Shown here: positions 23,333 to 33,433 of the stretch, in pieces
Layout of the letters: the number at the start of each line of letters is the position of its first letter
Position numbering within the stretch: position 1 is the first letter of the stretch
Origin: Cyclospora cayetanensis
Lineage: Eukaryota > Apicomplexa > Conoidasida > Eucoccidiorida > Eimeriidae
Assembly (NCBI RefSeq): GCF_002999335.1
Contig: NW_020312124.1
Span: 18,610-82,609 of the forward strand
Length of the DNA: 64,000 nt
Direction of reading: 5' to 3'
The notes under the pieces: generated by a model
What the model was told of the DNA's origin: nothing
Seen by the model: the letters and a program-made list of their open reading frames with translations, nothing else
The model's database searches: none
Position numbers and translations under genes: made by a program

Positions 23333-24605
23333 TTCTGTGATCTATTACGATGAGCCCCTTGAGGCTCAGAGTCTTCCCCGTAATTTTAAATCATGCACAC
23401 AATCCCAAATGCCATCTTTCGTCATCGGCTTCTCCCCACCCTCCGCAAGTTGCACTCCCCCTCGGCGAGGAGCGGGCAGTCTAGGATTTTTTTGTACAGG
23501 GGCGTGTTAGAAGTCTCTCGATTAACCAGTTCCTTGAAATCCAGTCCTTCCCTTATATTATTTACCATCCATTTCTTTTAGAATGATGAGCCAGACGATC
23601 GGATTCCATCCTTTAGAGGCGCCTATGGAAAGCCCCAAATACCCACCAGCACCAGCGGGTTCAGAGAGGGCCCCTTGCGGAAGCCGTAAGGGGCCCTCTA
23701 GGGGGCCTCAACGGGGGGGCCTCGTTTTTTCGTAAAATATACTTCTACGGTTGTTAGGGCGAGGGTACCTGCGTGTTAAGCGGCGTATTCCCAAGATTCC
23801 GTGTTTGAGAAGTCAGTGCCGCAGGGGGAAGCCGCGATAAGCCCCCATAGCTGCACTGAAAGGGCATGCAGCATCCATTGCAGCAGAGCCAGCGCATATG
23901 CATATGTATATGGAAGTGAGAATCTAGGGGTCTTCTGTCATACTGAATACATGCAATACTGGCTGCGGCTGCGCCCCCCTCGCTTTAGCGGAAATCCTTA
24001 GACGTACAAAACGCCACCGAACGGACTTAGCCAGTCGCGTGCAGCGGCGCTGCCGTTCCTACTGCCGTCCTTCTCCTTGAAAACGGCGGCAAAAAGAAAG
24101 AAGGTGTTACTCAAATCGACAAGGCAGCGGAACGGGCAGGCAGAGGCGGCAGAAACGTTGAAGGCAGCATGTTGCCTCTATGTGCTTCCAACGCAGCAGC
24201 TGCATGGGCGGCTCTGCTGGAAAACGGCGCGCGAGCAGATGGAAGGAAACAAACGGAGAGGCGCCAAACACACATTAAATTCTTAGAAACAAATGGCAGC
24301 GTGAGTGGCGGGATTACCTGAACTTTCCTGCCGTGGAGATGTATGTTGGTATGGAGGCGAAGGCGCTCCTAAAAGGGGGATGCAGATCTTTGTTAAAGTA
24401 ACGTGGAATCTTGCCTCTCTAACGCTGCTGCTGTCAGCTTCTGCGAATGGTCTTGCTGCCGAGAAAGGAATGTTTGAGCTGAAGAGGCTCAGTGCCGCCA
24501 GCTGGGGTTGAGGACGATCATGCGCTATTCCTTGCTCTCATGAGCAAATTTTTTTGAAATTTTCAAGTTGCGTTTTTATGATCGTGTTTCACCGTGCTGT
24601 TGCAG
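23333..24605. other. Intergenic region and likely 5' part of the RRP45-like gene
   Basis: About 1.3 kb holding a perfect 12-bp inverted repeat at 23665-23699 and a possible ATG-containing exon at 24292 (AATGGCAGC|GTGAGT). The N-terminal RNase-PH exon of the downstream gene, expected to carry a DGR motif, should be here but was not identified. Confidence 0.4.
23665..23699. repeat. Perfect 12-bp inverted repeat
   Basis: AGAGGGCCCCTT at 23665-23676 is exactly complementary to AAGGGGCCCTCT at 23688-23699, with an 11-base loop. GC-rich flanking motifs (GGGGGCCTC twice) follow at once. Confidence 0.85.
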
Positions 24606-27442
24606 ACAGAAGTTTCCATCGGCCGTACGCGAGTCTGCTGTCAGTTGACAGCTGCTCCTGTTAGGGTGTTGCAGCAGCAGCAGTCTGTCGCCGCAGCAGA
24701 TGGTTGTGTTTCTGTGCGTGTTGCCTTCTCCCCCTCCATTGAAGCCACGACAGCAGCGGCGGCAGCAGCCCCCGCAGCAGCAGCGGATGCAGCGTGCAAG
24801 AAGCAGCAGCAGCATGCGAAGCAGCAAGAGCGGCAGATCGAGTTAATCGTCAAGCGCCTCCTCAGGGAGGGGGGTGTGGTTTCTGGAGAGGCTTTGGCCA
24901 TAGCTGCCGGCAAATGGGTATGCTTTGCACGTGGTTCTTTTCTGTTTATGTATAACTGCTTGCCGTCGATGCTGCTTTCTGTGTTTGCAATGTGCCAGTT
25001 GTTGTTAGGCCGCCACCGTGAGCGTGCGTGGCGATCTGTGGCGTGTGATTCTTCGATGTTGAGGCTTTCGCACTCATGCGCCAGCATTTCTGAAGCGTTT
25101 GCGGGTGCTTTCGCCCGTTTTTGAAAGGGATCAAAGCGCAGAGGCTGGTGGCTGCCGTGTTTATTCTTCAGACTTGGCAGTTGACTGCCTGTCTGACGGT
25201 GTTGGCAGAGGACGGCACCACTACCGATGCATGCATCATCGCTCTCCTCGCGTCTCTGCTTTCATTCAAGCTCTGCCGTATTGACAGCCGAACTTTGGAT
25301 GTGCTGCAGCAGCAGCAAGGGCCTCGAAAATACCAGCAGCAGCTGCAGCACCTGGAGCTCCTCCCTCTGTGTCTTCTTCACAAGCCACTGGCACTAACCT
25401 TCGCATATGCTACTGAATCCGTGGGGGCGGATAGCGGAGAGGCCGATGCAGCAGAGGGATTTGGAGGCGAGGAGCATGACTTGCAACAGCAGCAGCCGCA
25501 GCAGCAGCAGCCGCAGCAGCAGCAGTTTCGCTTTGTAGCCGATCCAACAGCACTTGAAGAGGCCATTCTTCCTGGCAAAGTAGGGAGCTACAGTTGCTGC
25601 ATCTGTGCAGCTGTTGTTCTTGCGGATAGCTGCTCCACCTTATCATCTGCATGTGCAGAAACTGCTGCATCTGCATGTGCAGAAACTGCTGCATCTGCAT
25701 GTGCAGAAACTGCTGCATCTGCATGTGCAGAAACTGCTGCATCTACATGTGCAGAAACTGCTGCATCTGCATGTGCAGAAACTGCTGCATGTGCATGTGC
25801 AGAAACTGCTGCATCTGCATGTATCCTGGTGCAGGTGTATGAGCAGAACCGAAGAGTTTCTGTTGCCTCTCGCAGCGAAGTTGGCACTTCACGCCTGCTG
25901 CCTGTGGTGAGGGGTGTGTGCATGCGTTCAGGTGTTGGTGTGTCTGAGCGAATCGGGAGAGCTCCACTTTATGCAGAAACTGGCGGGGCCTCCAATTCAG
26001 CCTTCAGATCTGCAGCAGATCTTGAAGGTAAATCAAAATGCAATTGATAAAATCACTCTCCTAAGCGTGAGGATGAGGAGGAAGACGCTCAGAAAGCCAG
26101 CAGAAAATGCATGCCATCCCAGCACGTCATTCTCGGACGGGCTGTGTTTGCTGTCACTGCTGTTGTTACTGATACTGTTGCTGTTCTTGCTGTTGTTAAT
26201 GCCTTTGTCACTGCTGTTAATGCTGTTGTTACTGCTGTTAATGCTGTTGTTACTGCTGTTAATGCTGTTGTTACTGATACTGTTTGTTACTGCTGTTAAT
26301 GCTGTTGTTACTGCTGTTAATGCTGTTGTTACTGCTGTTAATGCTGTTGTTACTGATACTGTTTGTTACTGCTGTTCCTGTCGTTGTTACTCCTGTTACT
26401 GATACTGGTGTTGTTACTGATACTGGTGTTGTTACTGATATTGTTGTAGATAGATACTGCTGCTATTACAGATACAGCTACTGTTACAGATATTGCTACT
26501 GTTACAGATATTGCTACTGTTATAGATACTGCTGCTGTTATAGATACTGCTGCTGTTACTGACACTGTTTCGTTACTGCTATTATTGTTTGTTGTTACTG
26601 CCGCTGCTACTGCTGCTTTTACGGTTACTGTTACTCTTGCTGCTGCAGGCCGCAGAAGAGTCGATGCCGCAGGTTTTTAGTTGCCTTTACAAGGCCCTTC
26701 AGGCGCACCAGCAGCACCAGCAGCAAAACAAAAGGCTCAATGCGCGTAGCAGGTAGACTTTTTCGCCGATCCTAGTACTTCCTTTGCCGGGGGGTTGCTG
26801 CTGTCATGACACTTTGCCTGCTGCAGTGGCATCCTGCAATCGATGCTGACTGCCGTCTGACTTCGCAGATATGCCGACGCTCCAATTGAATTGCATGCTC
26901 CGGAAGCTCATGCGCTGCCGCTACCTGCAGCAGCCGCTGCAGCAGCTGCTGCCGCTGATCTGGGAGGCTTTCCTATTGTTGCAGGGGTGGATTTAGTTTC
27001 ACTATTGCCGTCACCCCCCCCGCTGCAGCAGCTAAGAACGGAGGAGTTAACACCAACAAAAGCAACAACGCACGCTACCAGCGTTGCCTCCAACTCTGCT
27101 GCCGCTGGCAAGGAGGATGCGGCAGGTTCAAAGGCAAACGCAAGCGGCCTCGTTGAAGGTAACTGCCCTCCTGCAGCAGGAGCTGCCGCAGTCGAAAATG
27201 ATAGTGCCGCTGCTGGCACCTGGACAGAGCAACAACAACAGCATGAGCACCAGCAGCATCAGCAGCAACAACAGCAACAACAGCAACAGCATGAGCACCA
27301 GAAGCATCAGCAACAGCAACAACAACAGCATGAGCACCAGCAGCAGCAGCGGAAGCAGCAGCAACAACTGGATGATGATGACTGCGATTTCGCGAGTGCT
27401 GTGACGGCACGAATGAAAAAAGGAAAACGAGCGCGGGTTTAG
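24606..27442 (+). CDS. RRP45: Exosome core subunit, RNase PH-like (RRP45/EXOSC9-like), N-terminal exon missing
   Basis: The exosome ring of six RNase-PH-like subunits guides RNA to the nuclease. Exons join in phase: 24606-24917 (TEVSIGRTRVCCQL; LLREGGVVSGEALAIAAGKW), 25172-25906 (TWQLTACLTVLAEDGTTTDA; HKPLALTFAYA; VADPTALEEAILPG), 25932-26027 (SGELHFMQKLAGPPIQPSDL), 26649-26752 (MPQVFSCLYKALQAHQQ) and 26869-27442 (Ala-rich, then His/Gln-rich, ending MKKGKRARV). This follows EXOSC9: GxTxVxxQV, EALxIxAGxxVWxL, DGxxxDAxxxAxxAxL, xPxxxxFA, VDPTxxEE, GG...I. The long low-complexity C-terminal tail also suits RRP45 more than RRP42/43/46. A 24-bp repeat sits in frame in exon 2. The 5' exon with the DGR motif was not found. 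Confidence 0.75.
25646..25825. repeat. 24-bp tandem repeat, about 7.5 copies
   Basis: The unit TCTGCATGTGCAGAAACTGCTGCA recurs every 24 bases from 25646 with a few substitutions (for example TCTACATG at 25742). In the gene frame it reads SACAETAA. Each unit holds the palindrome TGCATGTGCA-like core, and the tract stays open in several frames on both strands. Confidence 0.9.
26150..26600. repeat. Intronic 21-bp minisatellite
   Basis: Repeats of TGCTGTTAATGCTGTTGTTAC and shortened TGTTACTGATAC variants fill most of the 620-base intron between RRP45-like exons ending at 26027 and starting at 26649. Confidence 0.9.
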
Positions 27443-27914
27443 CCTTTCTCCTGTTGCTCCAACGGGAGCAGCAGAGGCAGCTGCGACTGAAGTGACAGCT
27501 TCTTGCGCATGCTGCTCGTCGCTGATCAGCCTAGGCGCGGTGTCATCAGCTTCTTATCAAGCTGTTGTAATGAGTTTGACTGCTTCATATCTTGGCGGCC
27601 TTGAGCTATAGTGATGAGGATGAATACGGCTATTCTCGGATAATGACAGTTCGACACGTTTTATCTCCGTTTTGTGCTTAAAGCTCTAGATGAAGCTCTA
27701 GCTCTCTGAGGTTTCAAGTACAACAGTAGGGCTAATGTTTCAGCAAGGAAGCAAGCGCGCGCGTGCTTGTTTGCCAAGCTGAAAAGACAGCCGACAGAGC
27801 TTTAGATTCGGCTAAGGGGCCTCGGTAGGGGATGCAGGTTCAGAGGAGGAGCAGCGAAGGGGGGGAGGGGGTAGAGACACCCGTGCAAGTCTATGACTCG
27901 CCTTGATATCGCCT
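27443..27914. other. Convergent spacer
   Basis: About 470 bases between the RRP45-like stop and the stop of the minus-strand coiled-coil gene. No exon or notable repeat was seen. Confidence 0.5.
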
Positions 27915-28609
27915 TTAAAGTGGTGATGCTGATTCTGGAGCTTCGTCTGCTGCTGCTGCTACTGCTGCCGGTCTGCATCGTGGGAGCGTCGATGCCTCAG
28001 CCTTCTTTTTTTTGGGGGTACATTGACTTTGCTGCTCTGCTGCAGCCGCTACTGTTGCCGCATGCGCCGAAGGCTGCACGTCCAGCGCTTCCTCGTCTTG
28101 GTGCTGCTGCTGCTGCGTGGTGGAATCTGCTTGCTGCTGCAGCTTTTGCGTGGTGGAATCTGCTTGCTGCTGCTGCTGCGTGGTGGAATCTGCTTGCTGC
28201 TGCTGCTGCGTGGTGGGATCTGCTTGCTGCTGATTTTCTGCTTCCCTTTGCTGCCTTTCGGCCGCTTTTGTCTGCTGCAGCAGCCGCCGCTCAGCGCGAG
28301 CTGCTTCTGCTTCCTGCTGCTGCAGCAGGTTCTCCTTCGCCTACAGCAGCAGCATGACAGTTGAAACGCAGCCTGGAGAGTTCAGCGCAGTGACTTTGCA
28401 AGAATTTCGCACACCGTAATCAGTCATAGGCACTCGCAACAAGTCTCCAAGAAACAATACCAGCGACAGACTTTGGCGGTAAGTTCCTTTTTCCTGCTTA
28501 GCAGCAGGTCTGCTGCCTCAACGCCCAGTGCCGTTTGAAGAGCTTCGGCGACGCCTTTCTCGAACAAACGAACGGCATTCCAGAAAAGCTGCAGAGGCGC
28601 ATGCGTCAT
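27915..28609 (-). CDS. Hypothetical 187-residue coiled-coil protein with Gln-rich repeats, two exons
   Basis: Exon 1 is 28472-28609 (MTHAPLQLFWNAVRLFEKGV, then LGVEAADLLLSRKKELTAK). Exon 2 is 27915-28340, starting at the TAG acceptor with AKENLLQQQEAEAARAERRL. The join is phase 0 and the 141-codon second exon stays open to TAA at 27915-27917. Exon 2 contains a strong charged coiled coil, then tandem ADSTTQQQQQ units, QDEEALDVQ and a Lys patch. It has no internal ATG near its start, so a simple ATG-to-stop scan misses it. The plus strand reads as Leu/Ala/Trp-rich shadow sequence. No family is recognised, and an upstream exon cannot be excluded. Confidence 0.65.
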
Positions 28610-28639
28610 GAGGAATGTCTAACAGGAGATGCCTGCTGC

Positions 28640-29032
28640 AGAGAGGCGCTAGAGCCCTTACCCCCGCCGCAGCAGCAAGAAACTGCAGCAGCGCAACACT
28701 GCGCAAGCGGCGAACGTACCGCCGGATTCGCTTGGCAGAGGTAATACGGTCGCAGATTGTGCTGAGCGATTTCTTCTTTGGAATTCCAGACACACCGAAA
28801 GACTTGCAGCAGCACAGAACGACTCAGACCTGCAGCAACAGCAGCACAGGAGGCATTGCAGCATGCTGCGCCATGGTGACACACGAACGCCGAGGCGTGT
28901 ATGTACAGATAGGCAGGTACTCATATGACTGCGCTGTATCTTAACAGTCCGACTAGCACAGTGCAAAAAGACGTTGCTGTTGCTGTTATTGCAACGCACT
29001 GGGGTATGTTTCGACAACCGTCTCATGGGGAT
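28640..29032. other. Unresolved exon-like sequence
   Basis: About 390 bases between two minus-strand genes. One minus-strand frame reads VWNSKEEIAQHNLRPYYLC near 28750 and ends at a possible donor, but neighbouring exons could not be assigned. Confidence 0.25.
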
Positions 29033-29818
29033 TCAAGGTGTCTTGAAAAGAGACGGAGAACTCTTGCTGCAGCAGATTCTGTTCGAGTGTATAGGCACCT
29101 CCCTGCACTGCTGACCATCGCCGCTCAGCTGACGTCTCATCTGTGAGAGGTACACCAGCCGGCAACAACACATCCGTTGCAACACAGAGCGTTCAAAAGC
29201 AATTAGCGGCACCGTGTCAAAGCGTGTGCAGCCACTGGAAAGTCGTCCTGGGAGCAGGAGCAGGAGCAGGAGTAGTGGTAGTAACAGCAACAACAGCAGC
29301 ACCGGCAATGGACCGTATCGCCTGTTGAGAGCTCCTCTAAACGCTGCACGAAAAGCTCGTTCTCCCTGGGAAGTGCCCTTGTCTGTCTGCAGATGCAGAG
29401 ATGGCAGTAACATCAGCAGCAGCACCTTGAGCCGCAACATTGAGGGGGGCAGCACACCCTTCTGATTAGGCAGCAGCGCGTCGAAAAGACGCAGCAGCAG
29501 CAGTAGCAAGAGCAACGACAGCAGCACGAGAAGCGCAAAACTGCAGCAGTTCACAAAGAGTTTGACGACATTCTCGACCACTTCTTCCTCGTTTGAACCT
29601 AAATGGAAACTCTTTGTTGCACGACGCTTTCTTCTGCTGTTGCTGGCGGCTGCGCTTCCACTGTTGCTGCTATTGTTGCTGCTGCTCCGTTTTGTCGGAG
29701 TTTTCAAAGTGACGATGTTGCTGCCAATTGAAAACGGCATTTCCTGCTCTTTTCTGCTGCTGCTGCTGCTGCTGCTGCTCCGAGCTGTAAGTCGCTTAGG
29801 CAAAGGACGTGAAGACAT
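29033..29818 (-). CDS. Hypothetical hydrophobic (membrane) protein with Ser-rich basic N-terminus
   Basis: Start chosen at ATG 29818 (MSSRPLPKRLTAR). An eight-serine run comes first, then a basic/Ser/Asn region and the coding-like segment KSFHLGSNEEEVVENVVKLF. Next is a long hydrophobic stretch (VNCCSFALLVLLSLLLLLLL), a spacer with GERAFRAAFRGALNRRY and a second Leu-run encoded by CTG/TTG repeats. Two membrane spans are possible, but the second may be a translated triplet repeat in an intron. A neighbouring upstream frame (about 29890-30130, with GEALLIMLHANSEIGLV) looks exonic and could be a 5' exon; its join does not match phase. Family unknown. Confidence 0.4.
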   Translation of the reverse strand: MSSRPLPKRLTARSSSSSSSSRKEQEMPFSIGSNIVTLKTPTKRSSSNNSSNSGSAAASNSRRKRRATKSFHLGSNEEEVVENVVKLFVNCCSFALLVLLSLLLLLLLLRLFDALLPNQKGVLPPSMLRLKVLLLMLLPSLHLQTDKGTSQGERAFRAAFRGALNRRYGPLPVLLLLLLLPLLLLLLLLPGRLSSGCTRFDTVPLIAFERSVLQRMCCCRLVYLSQMRRQLSGDGQQCREVPIHSNRICCSKSSPSLFKTP

Positions 29819-30120
29819 CGCCTGCCTTCCGGCTGCAACAACAAAACACACCTCACATCCAGAAGAGGCGTCCTTTGCTGATCTGTGCTGCCCTTGCTGC
29901 AGACGTACTGCGAGCTATCGGCGCTCGGCAAGAAGACGTGTTTGCCTCTTAGAAACTCAGTCGCTACGAATGCTATTACGCCATACTTTGACCCTCTCCT
30001 CACCAACCCTATCTCACTATTAGCATGCAGCATGATGAGGAGTGCCTCGCCATCCTTCACTTTCGCAAGGGGAGGCCCCTCGTCCTCCGTCAGGGGAACC
30101 GGTGGAAAACCGCTTCGCAC

Positions 30121-30735
30121 TGCAACACAACAAGAAACACCTGCAGCAACACGACACAGCTGCAGCAACAAGGAACAGGTGTAACACGAAACAAGGTGCG
30201 GCAATGAGAAATAGCTGCAACAAGAAATAGCTGCAGCAACAAGAAACAGATGCAGCAACAAGAAATAGCTGCAGCAACAAGAAACAGGTGCAGCAACGAG
30301 AAACAGGTGCAGCAACAAGAAACAGGTGCAGCAACGAGAAATAGCTGCAGCAACGAGAAACAGGTGCAGCAACGAGAAATAGCTGCAACAACAAACAGCT
30401 GCTGCAACAAGAAATAGGTGCAGCAACAAGAAACAGGTGCAACAACAAACAGCTGCTGCAACAAGAAACAGGTGCAGCAACGAGAAATAGCTGCAACAAG
30501 AAATAGCTACAGCAAGAAATAGGTGCAGCAACAAGAAACAGGTGCAACAACAAACAGCTGCTGCAGCAAGAAACAGGCGCAGCAACGAGAAATAGCTGCA
30601 ACAAGAAATAGCTGCAACAAGAAATAGCTACAGCAAGAAACAGCTGCAGCAACAAGAAATAGCTGCAACAAGAAATAGCTACAGCAAGAAACAGCTGCAG
30701 CAACAAGAAACAGGTGCAACAAGAAACAGCTGCCA
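30121..30735. repeat. 18-21-bp minisatellite (GCAGCAACAAGAAACAGGT type)
   Basis: About 30 degenerate units alternate AACAAGAAACAGGTGCAGC with AACGAGAAATAGCTGCA. Plus-strand reading meets TAG in many units. The minus strand is open for hundreds of codons only because of repeat composition, which produces false Cys/Leu-rich ORFs. Confidence 0.92.
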
Positions 30736-31043
30736 GAGCAATGGCTCTGCTTCCCCCTCTTCCCTTCCCCCCTTCCTCCCACTGCTACCGATTGATCTGC
30801 GACATTACCAGAATCAATGTCTTCTACATCCACTCCAGACGCTACAGCAGCTGAAGTCAGAGCCGCAACAGCAGGATGCACACCCCAGTGCAAAGCCTCC
30901 CTCCACGGAATACAGCAGTGTCTGTACAGACGGGGGCAGCAGCAGCAGCAGCAGCAGCGACGCAATTTGGCTATCATACCCACCAGACACGCCGCGGCAG
31001 CAACACACGTAGAGGCAGCGTAGAAACACAGAGTTTAGCTGAC

Positions 31044-31098
31044 CTCGTTGAAGGAGCTCATCGAGAGACGCTTCATTATGAATGGTCAAGTTGAATAT
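31044..31098 (-). CDS. Candidate orphan exon (IFNLTIHNEASLDELLQR)
   Basis: A 55-base minus-strand segment bounded by CCCCTAAG acceptor and CGAG|GTCAGC donor. It encodes IFNLTIHNEASLDELLQR, which looks like ordinary protein amid triplet repeats. Neighbouring exons are not assigned, so the gene is unknown. Confidence 0.3.
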
Positions 31099-31149
31099 CT
31101 TAGGGGGCAGCCGCAGCCGCAGCCGCAACACCCCCGGTAAGCTGCTAGT

Positions 31150-31380
31150 GCCACTGCTGCTGCTGCTAGTAATGCTGCTACTGCTGCTACTGTTGCTGCT
31201 ACTGCTGCTAGTGTTGCTGCTACTGTTGCTGCTACTGCTGCTACTGTTGCTGCTACTGCTGCAACTGTTGCTGCTAGTGTTGCTGTTACTGCTGCTACTG
31301 TTGCTGCTACTGTTGCTGCTACTGCTGCTACTGTTGTTGTTGCTAGCGCTGTTGCTGCTAGCGTTGTTGCTTTGAGTGCT
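31150..31380. repeat. CTG/CTA/TTG triplet array
   Basis: An imperfect array of CTGCTGCTACTGTTG units. The plus strand reads poly-Leu; the minus strand reads Ser/Asn or Ala/Thr/Val runs, depending on frame. It probably lies in an intron. Confidence 0.9.
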
Positions 31381-31819
31381 GCTGCTTGAGCAGTATGCGG
31401 CTTCGCCGGAAGGAGCCGCCGATGTACCCTGCAGATGATGCATCGTTTCGTCCGTTGTGTGTAGCCACTGCCTCCACGAAAAAACTTCTTCCTGCTCTTA
31501 CTGCTGCTGCTGAGGTGCTTTGCAAAGCGCAGCAACGCAGAAAATGCTGCTGTCGATGCCAAGACTTCTGCCTTTGTTGCCCCCAGCTAGCGCCGCCTCC
31601 ACAGCACTTCGTCGAGTGCTGCTGCCGCTCGCTGTTGCTGCTCCTCACGGATAGCTCGTGAGAACTCAGCTTCCTATGCATGCATATATATATACATATA
31701 TATGTCTCCTGGAAATTGAGTTCTACGCGTGGACGCTATTTCCCGCACGGTTCAGAAGCGTTTCGTCGGAGGGGGGTCTAACGGGGGGGAAGCCTCCCCG
31801 TCCCCCTACCCCATCCCGA

Positions 31820-32156
31820 AAGAAGAGAAGCGCTCTTTTCTTGAAGCTGGTGATGCACATTCCTGAGTGTATCTTGAATCGCCTCTTTGATGCGCAAGAC
31901 ATGCATGCACTGCAAGTGTTGCAATATTGCCTTCTGCGGGGTTCAGTCCCCTCCCCCCGGCCTTTCGGAGAAGGTTCGACTGCAGAAAAACTCGCACTGC
32001 GTCTCTGAGAGCAATATTCCTCAAGAAAAGCCGCCTTCTCGAAAGCGGAACAAGCTCAGCTCCGTGGCTGAGGAGCAGAATGCCGTAGTCTCCTCCCTCC
32101 AACGGACTCTTAAGAAGAGGCGCCTCCGTTCTACCTGCGCCTCGCCTCGCGGTTAG
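31820..32156 (+). CDS. Candidate 3' exons of an unknown plus-strand gene, basic C-terminus
   Basis: Two plus-strand segments look coding. About 31830-31940 encodes LVMHIPECILNRLFDAQDMH and LQVLQYCLLRG up to a possible donor CGGG|GTTCAG. About 31971 or 31986 to the stop at 32156 encodes NIPQEKPPSRKRNKLSSVAE and SSLQRTLKKRRLR, a basic nuclear-type tail. Splice phase between them could not be reconciled and upstream exons are not identified. The leucine-helix plus basic tail resembles nucleolar WD-protein C-termini, but this is only an impression. Confidence 0.35.
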
Positions 32157-33433
32157 GCAACAAGAATTTGCCAAACTCTGTTCTTCTCGAAGCTTACAGT
32201 GCGCATGCTGGTGTGTGTGCGCATGCATTTGTAGGGTAGACACCGCAACTGGGCCCTTCCCAGGGGACGGCTGTTAGGGGGCGCAACAAAACGTTCCACT
32301 GAAAATCTCCGTGGGGAAACCCTTGCGTGCCGCGCCATTTCAACGGCATTTAAAATATATCAAGCATCCTCCCCCTCCCCTCTTCCCCCAAGAGAGCTCC
32401 CTACTTCCCCTGCGGACGCCTCTCCGTATATAGATATGCGGGGAAACACAGAATACTACAGTTTCAGCAACGCGCTAAGCACGCCGAGCATTTACAGCGA
32501 GTTGCACAAAACGTGTTGGACTCATTTCGCGGAATGCTGCGGCTCGGTATATCCGACAAAAAAATTTCTGCAGAAAAATAGGATGCACGAACAAACAAGA
32601 CCAAATACCACGCTGATCTATGCTTCAAGACTTGTACCACAATACCGATATTTAACGAAGAAGTAGCAAAGAACTGACAAATTAGGCTGTCCGTTTGCAT
32701 ATATCTTGACAACTGCAGATTAGCACTAGCTCGCTACTAGAGGACACGACGTTGTGTGCGTGCGTGCTAGAGCCGAAGCGTGCAGCTAGTTGTGAAGGCT
32801 AGAGGGCGCAGCTAGCCACACCCTAACTGCCCCTTCCCCTCATGTCTGAGCAAGGGAGGAACCTGTCATGAGAAGGAGGGAGCCTTTTGAAAAAGCCATA
32901 GGTAAGTGGCCTTCTAGAAAGTTTGTATAGAGAGTCTCGCGTTAAAAGCCTTTCTACGGAGATCATGCATGAAGCATTGTAAGTGTATTAGACAGTGCGT
33001 GGACGTGATTCTCTCAGGATCACAGATGTGGTGGAGGGCAGCTCTCTGGCTCCACTAGACACTAGAAAGCCTAAGGCACCTAGAAGCAACATGCGAGCAT
33101 GTGAAAGATAGCTATTCTCTAGCACGCGCTACGCATTTGTCTGTAGGGAGGGCCCTGTCCTATAAAGAAGCGCGTTTGGACTGCAGTGTGTGATAGAGCG
33201 CAGTACACAGCAGTTCCTACAGCGTCACGCAGTGGTGATTAGACATTGCGAGAGGGGCACCACTACTAATTGGTTTTGAGTGCCCTAGAGGGATGGCTGT
33301 TTTTGCTGCTGCTATAGGGATGGCTGTTTTTGCTGCTGCGCTGCGTGCAAGCTCATTAGAAGCCCTTCCTGCGGATATAAGAGCAGCCGCGCGCGAAGAG
33401 CAGCACTTGCTGAGAGCCGCCTCTTAAGGCTAT
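32157..33433. other. Gene-poor region with dispersed repeat copy B
   Basis: About 1.3 kb with no supported gene. It contains repeat copy B (32745-32900) and a 27-base direct duplication of GGGATGGCTGTTTTTGCTGC at 33290 and 33317. Confidence 0.5.
32745..32900. repeat. Hairpin-bearing dispersed repeat, copy B
   Basis: The hairpin core at 32801-32835 starts AGAGGGCGCAGCTA and closes with TAACTGCCCCTTC. The preceding GTTGTGTGCGTGCGTGCTAG and following CATGTCTGAGCAAGGGAGG blocks match copy C at the same spacing. Confidence 0.6.

Noticed and set aside
29704..30706. Minus-strand ORFs of 293 and 228 codons rich in Cys/Leu/Phe
   Set aside because: Most of their length is the 18-21-bp minisatellite read in stop-free frames. 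Only the edges look like possible exons.
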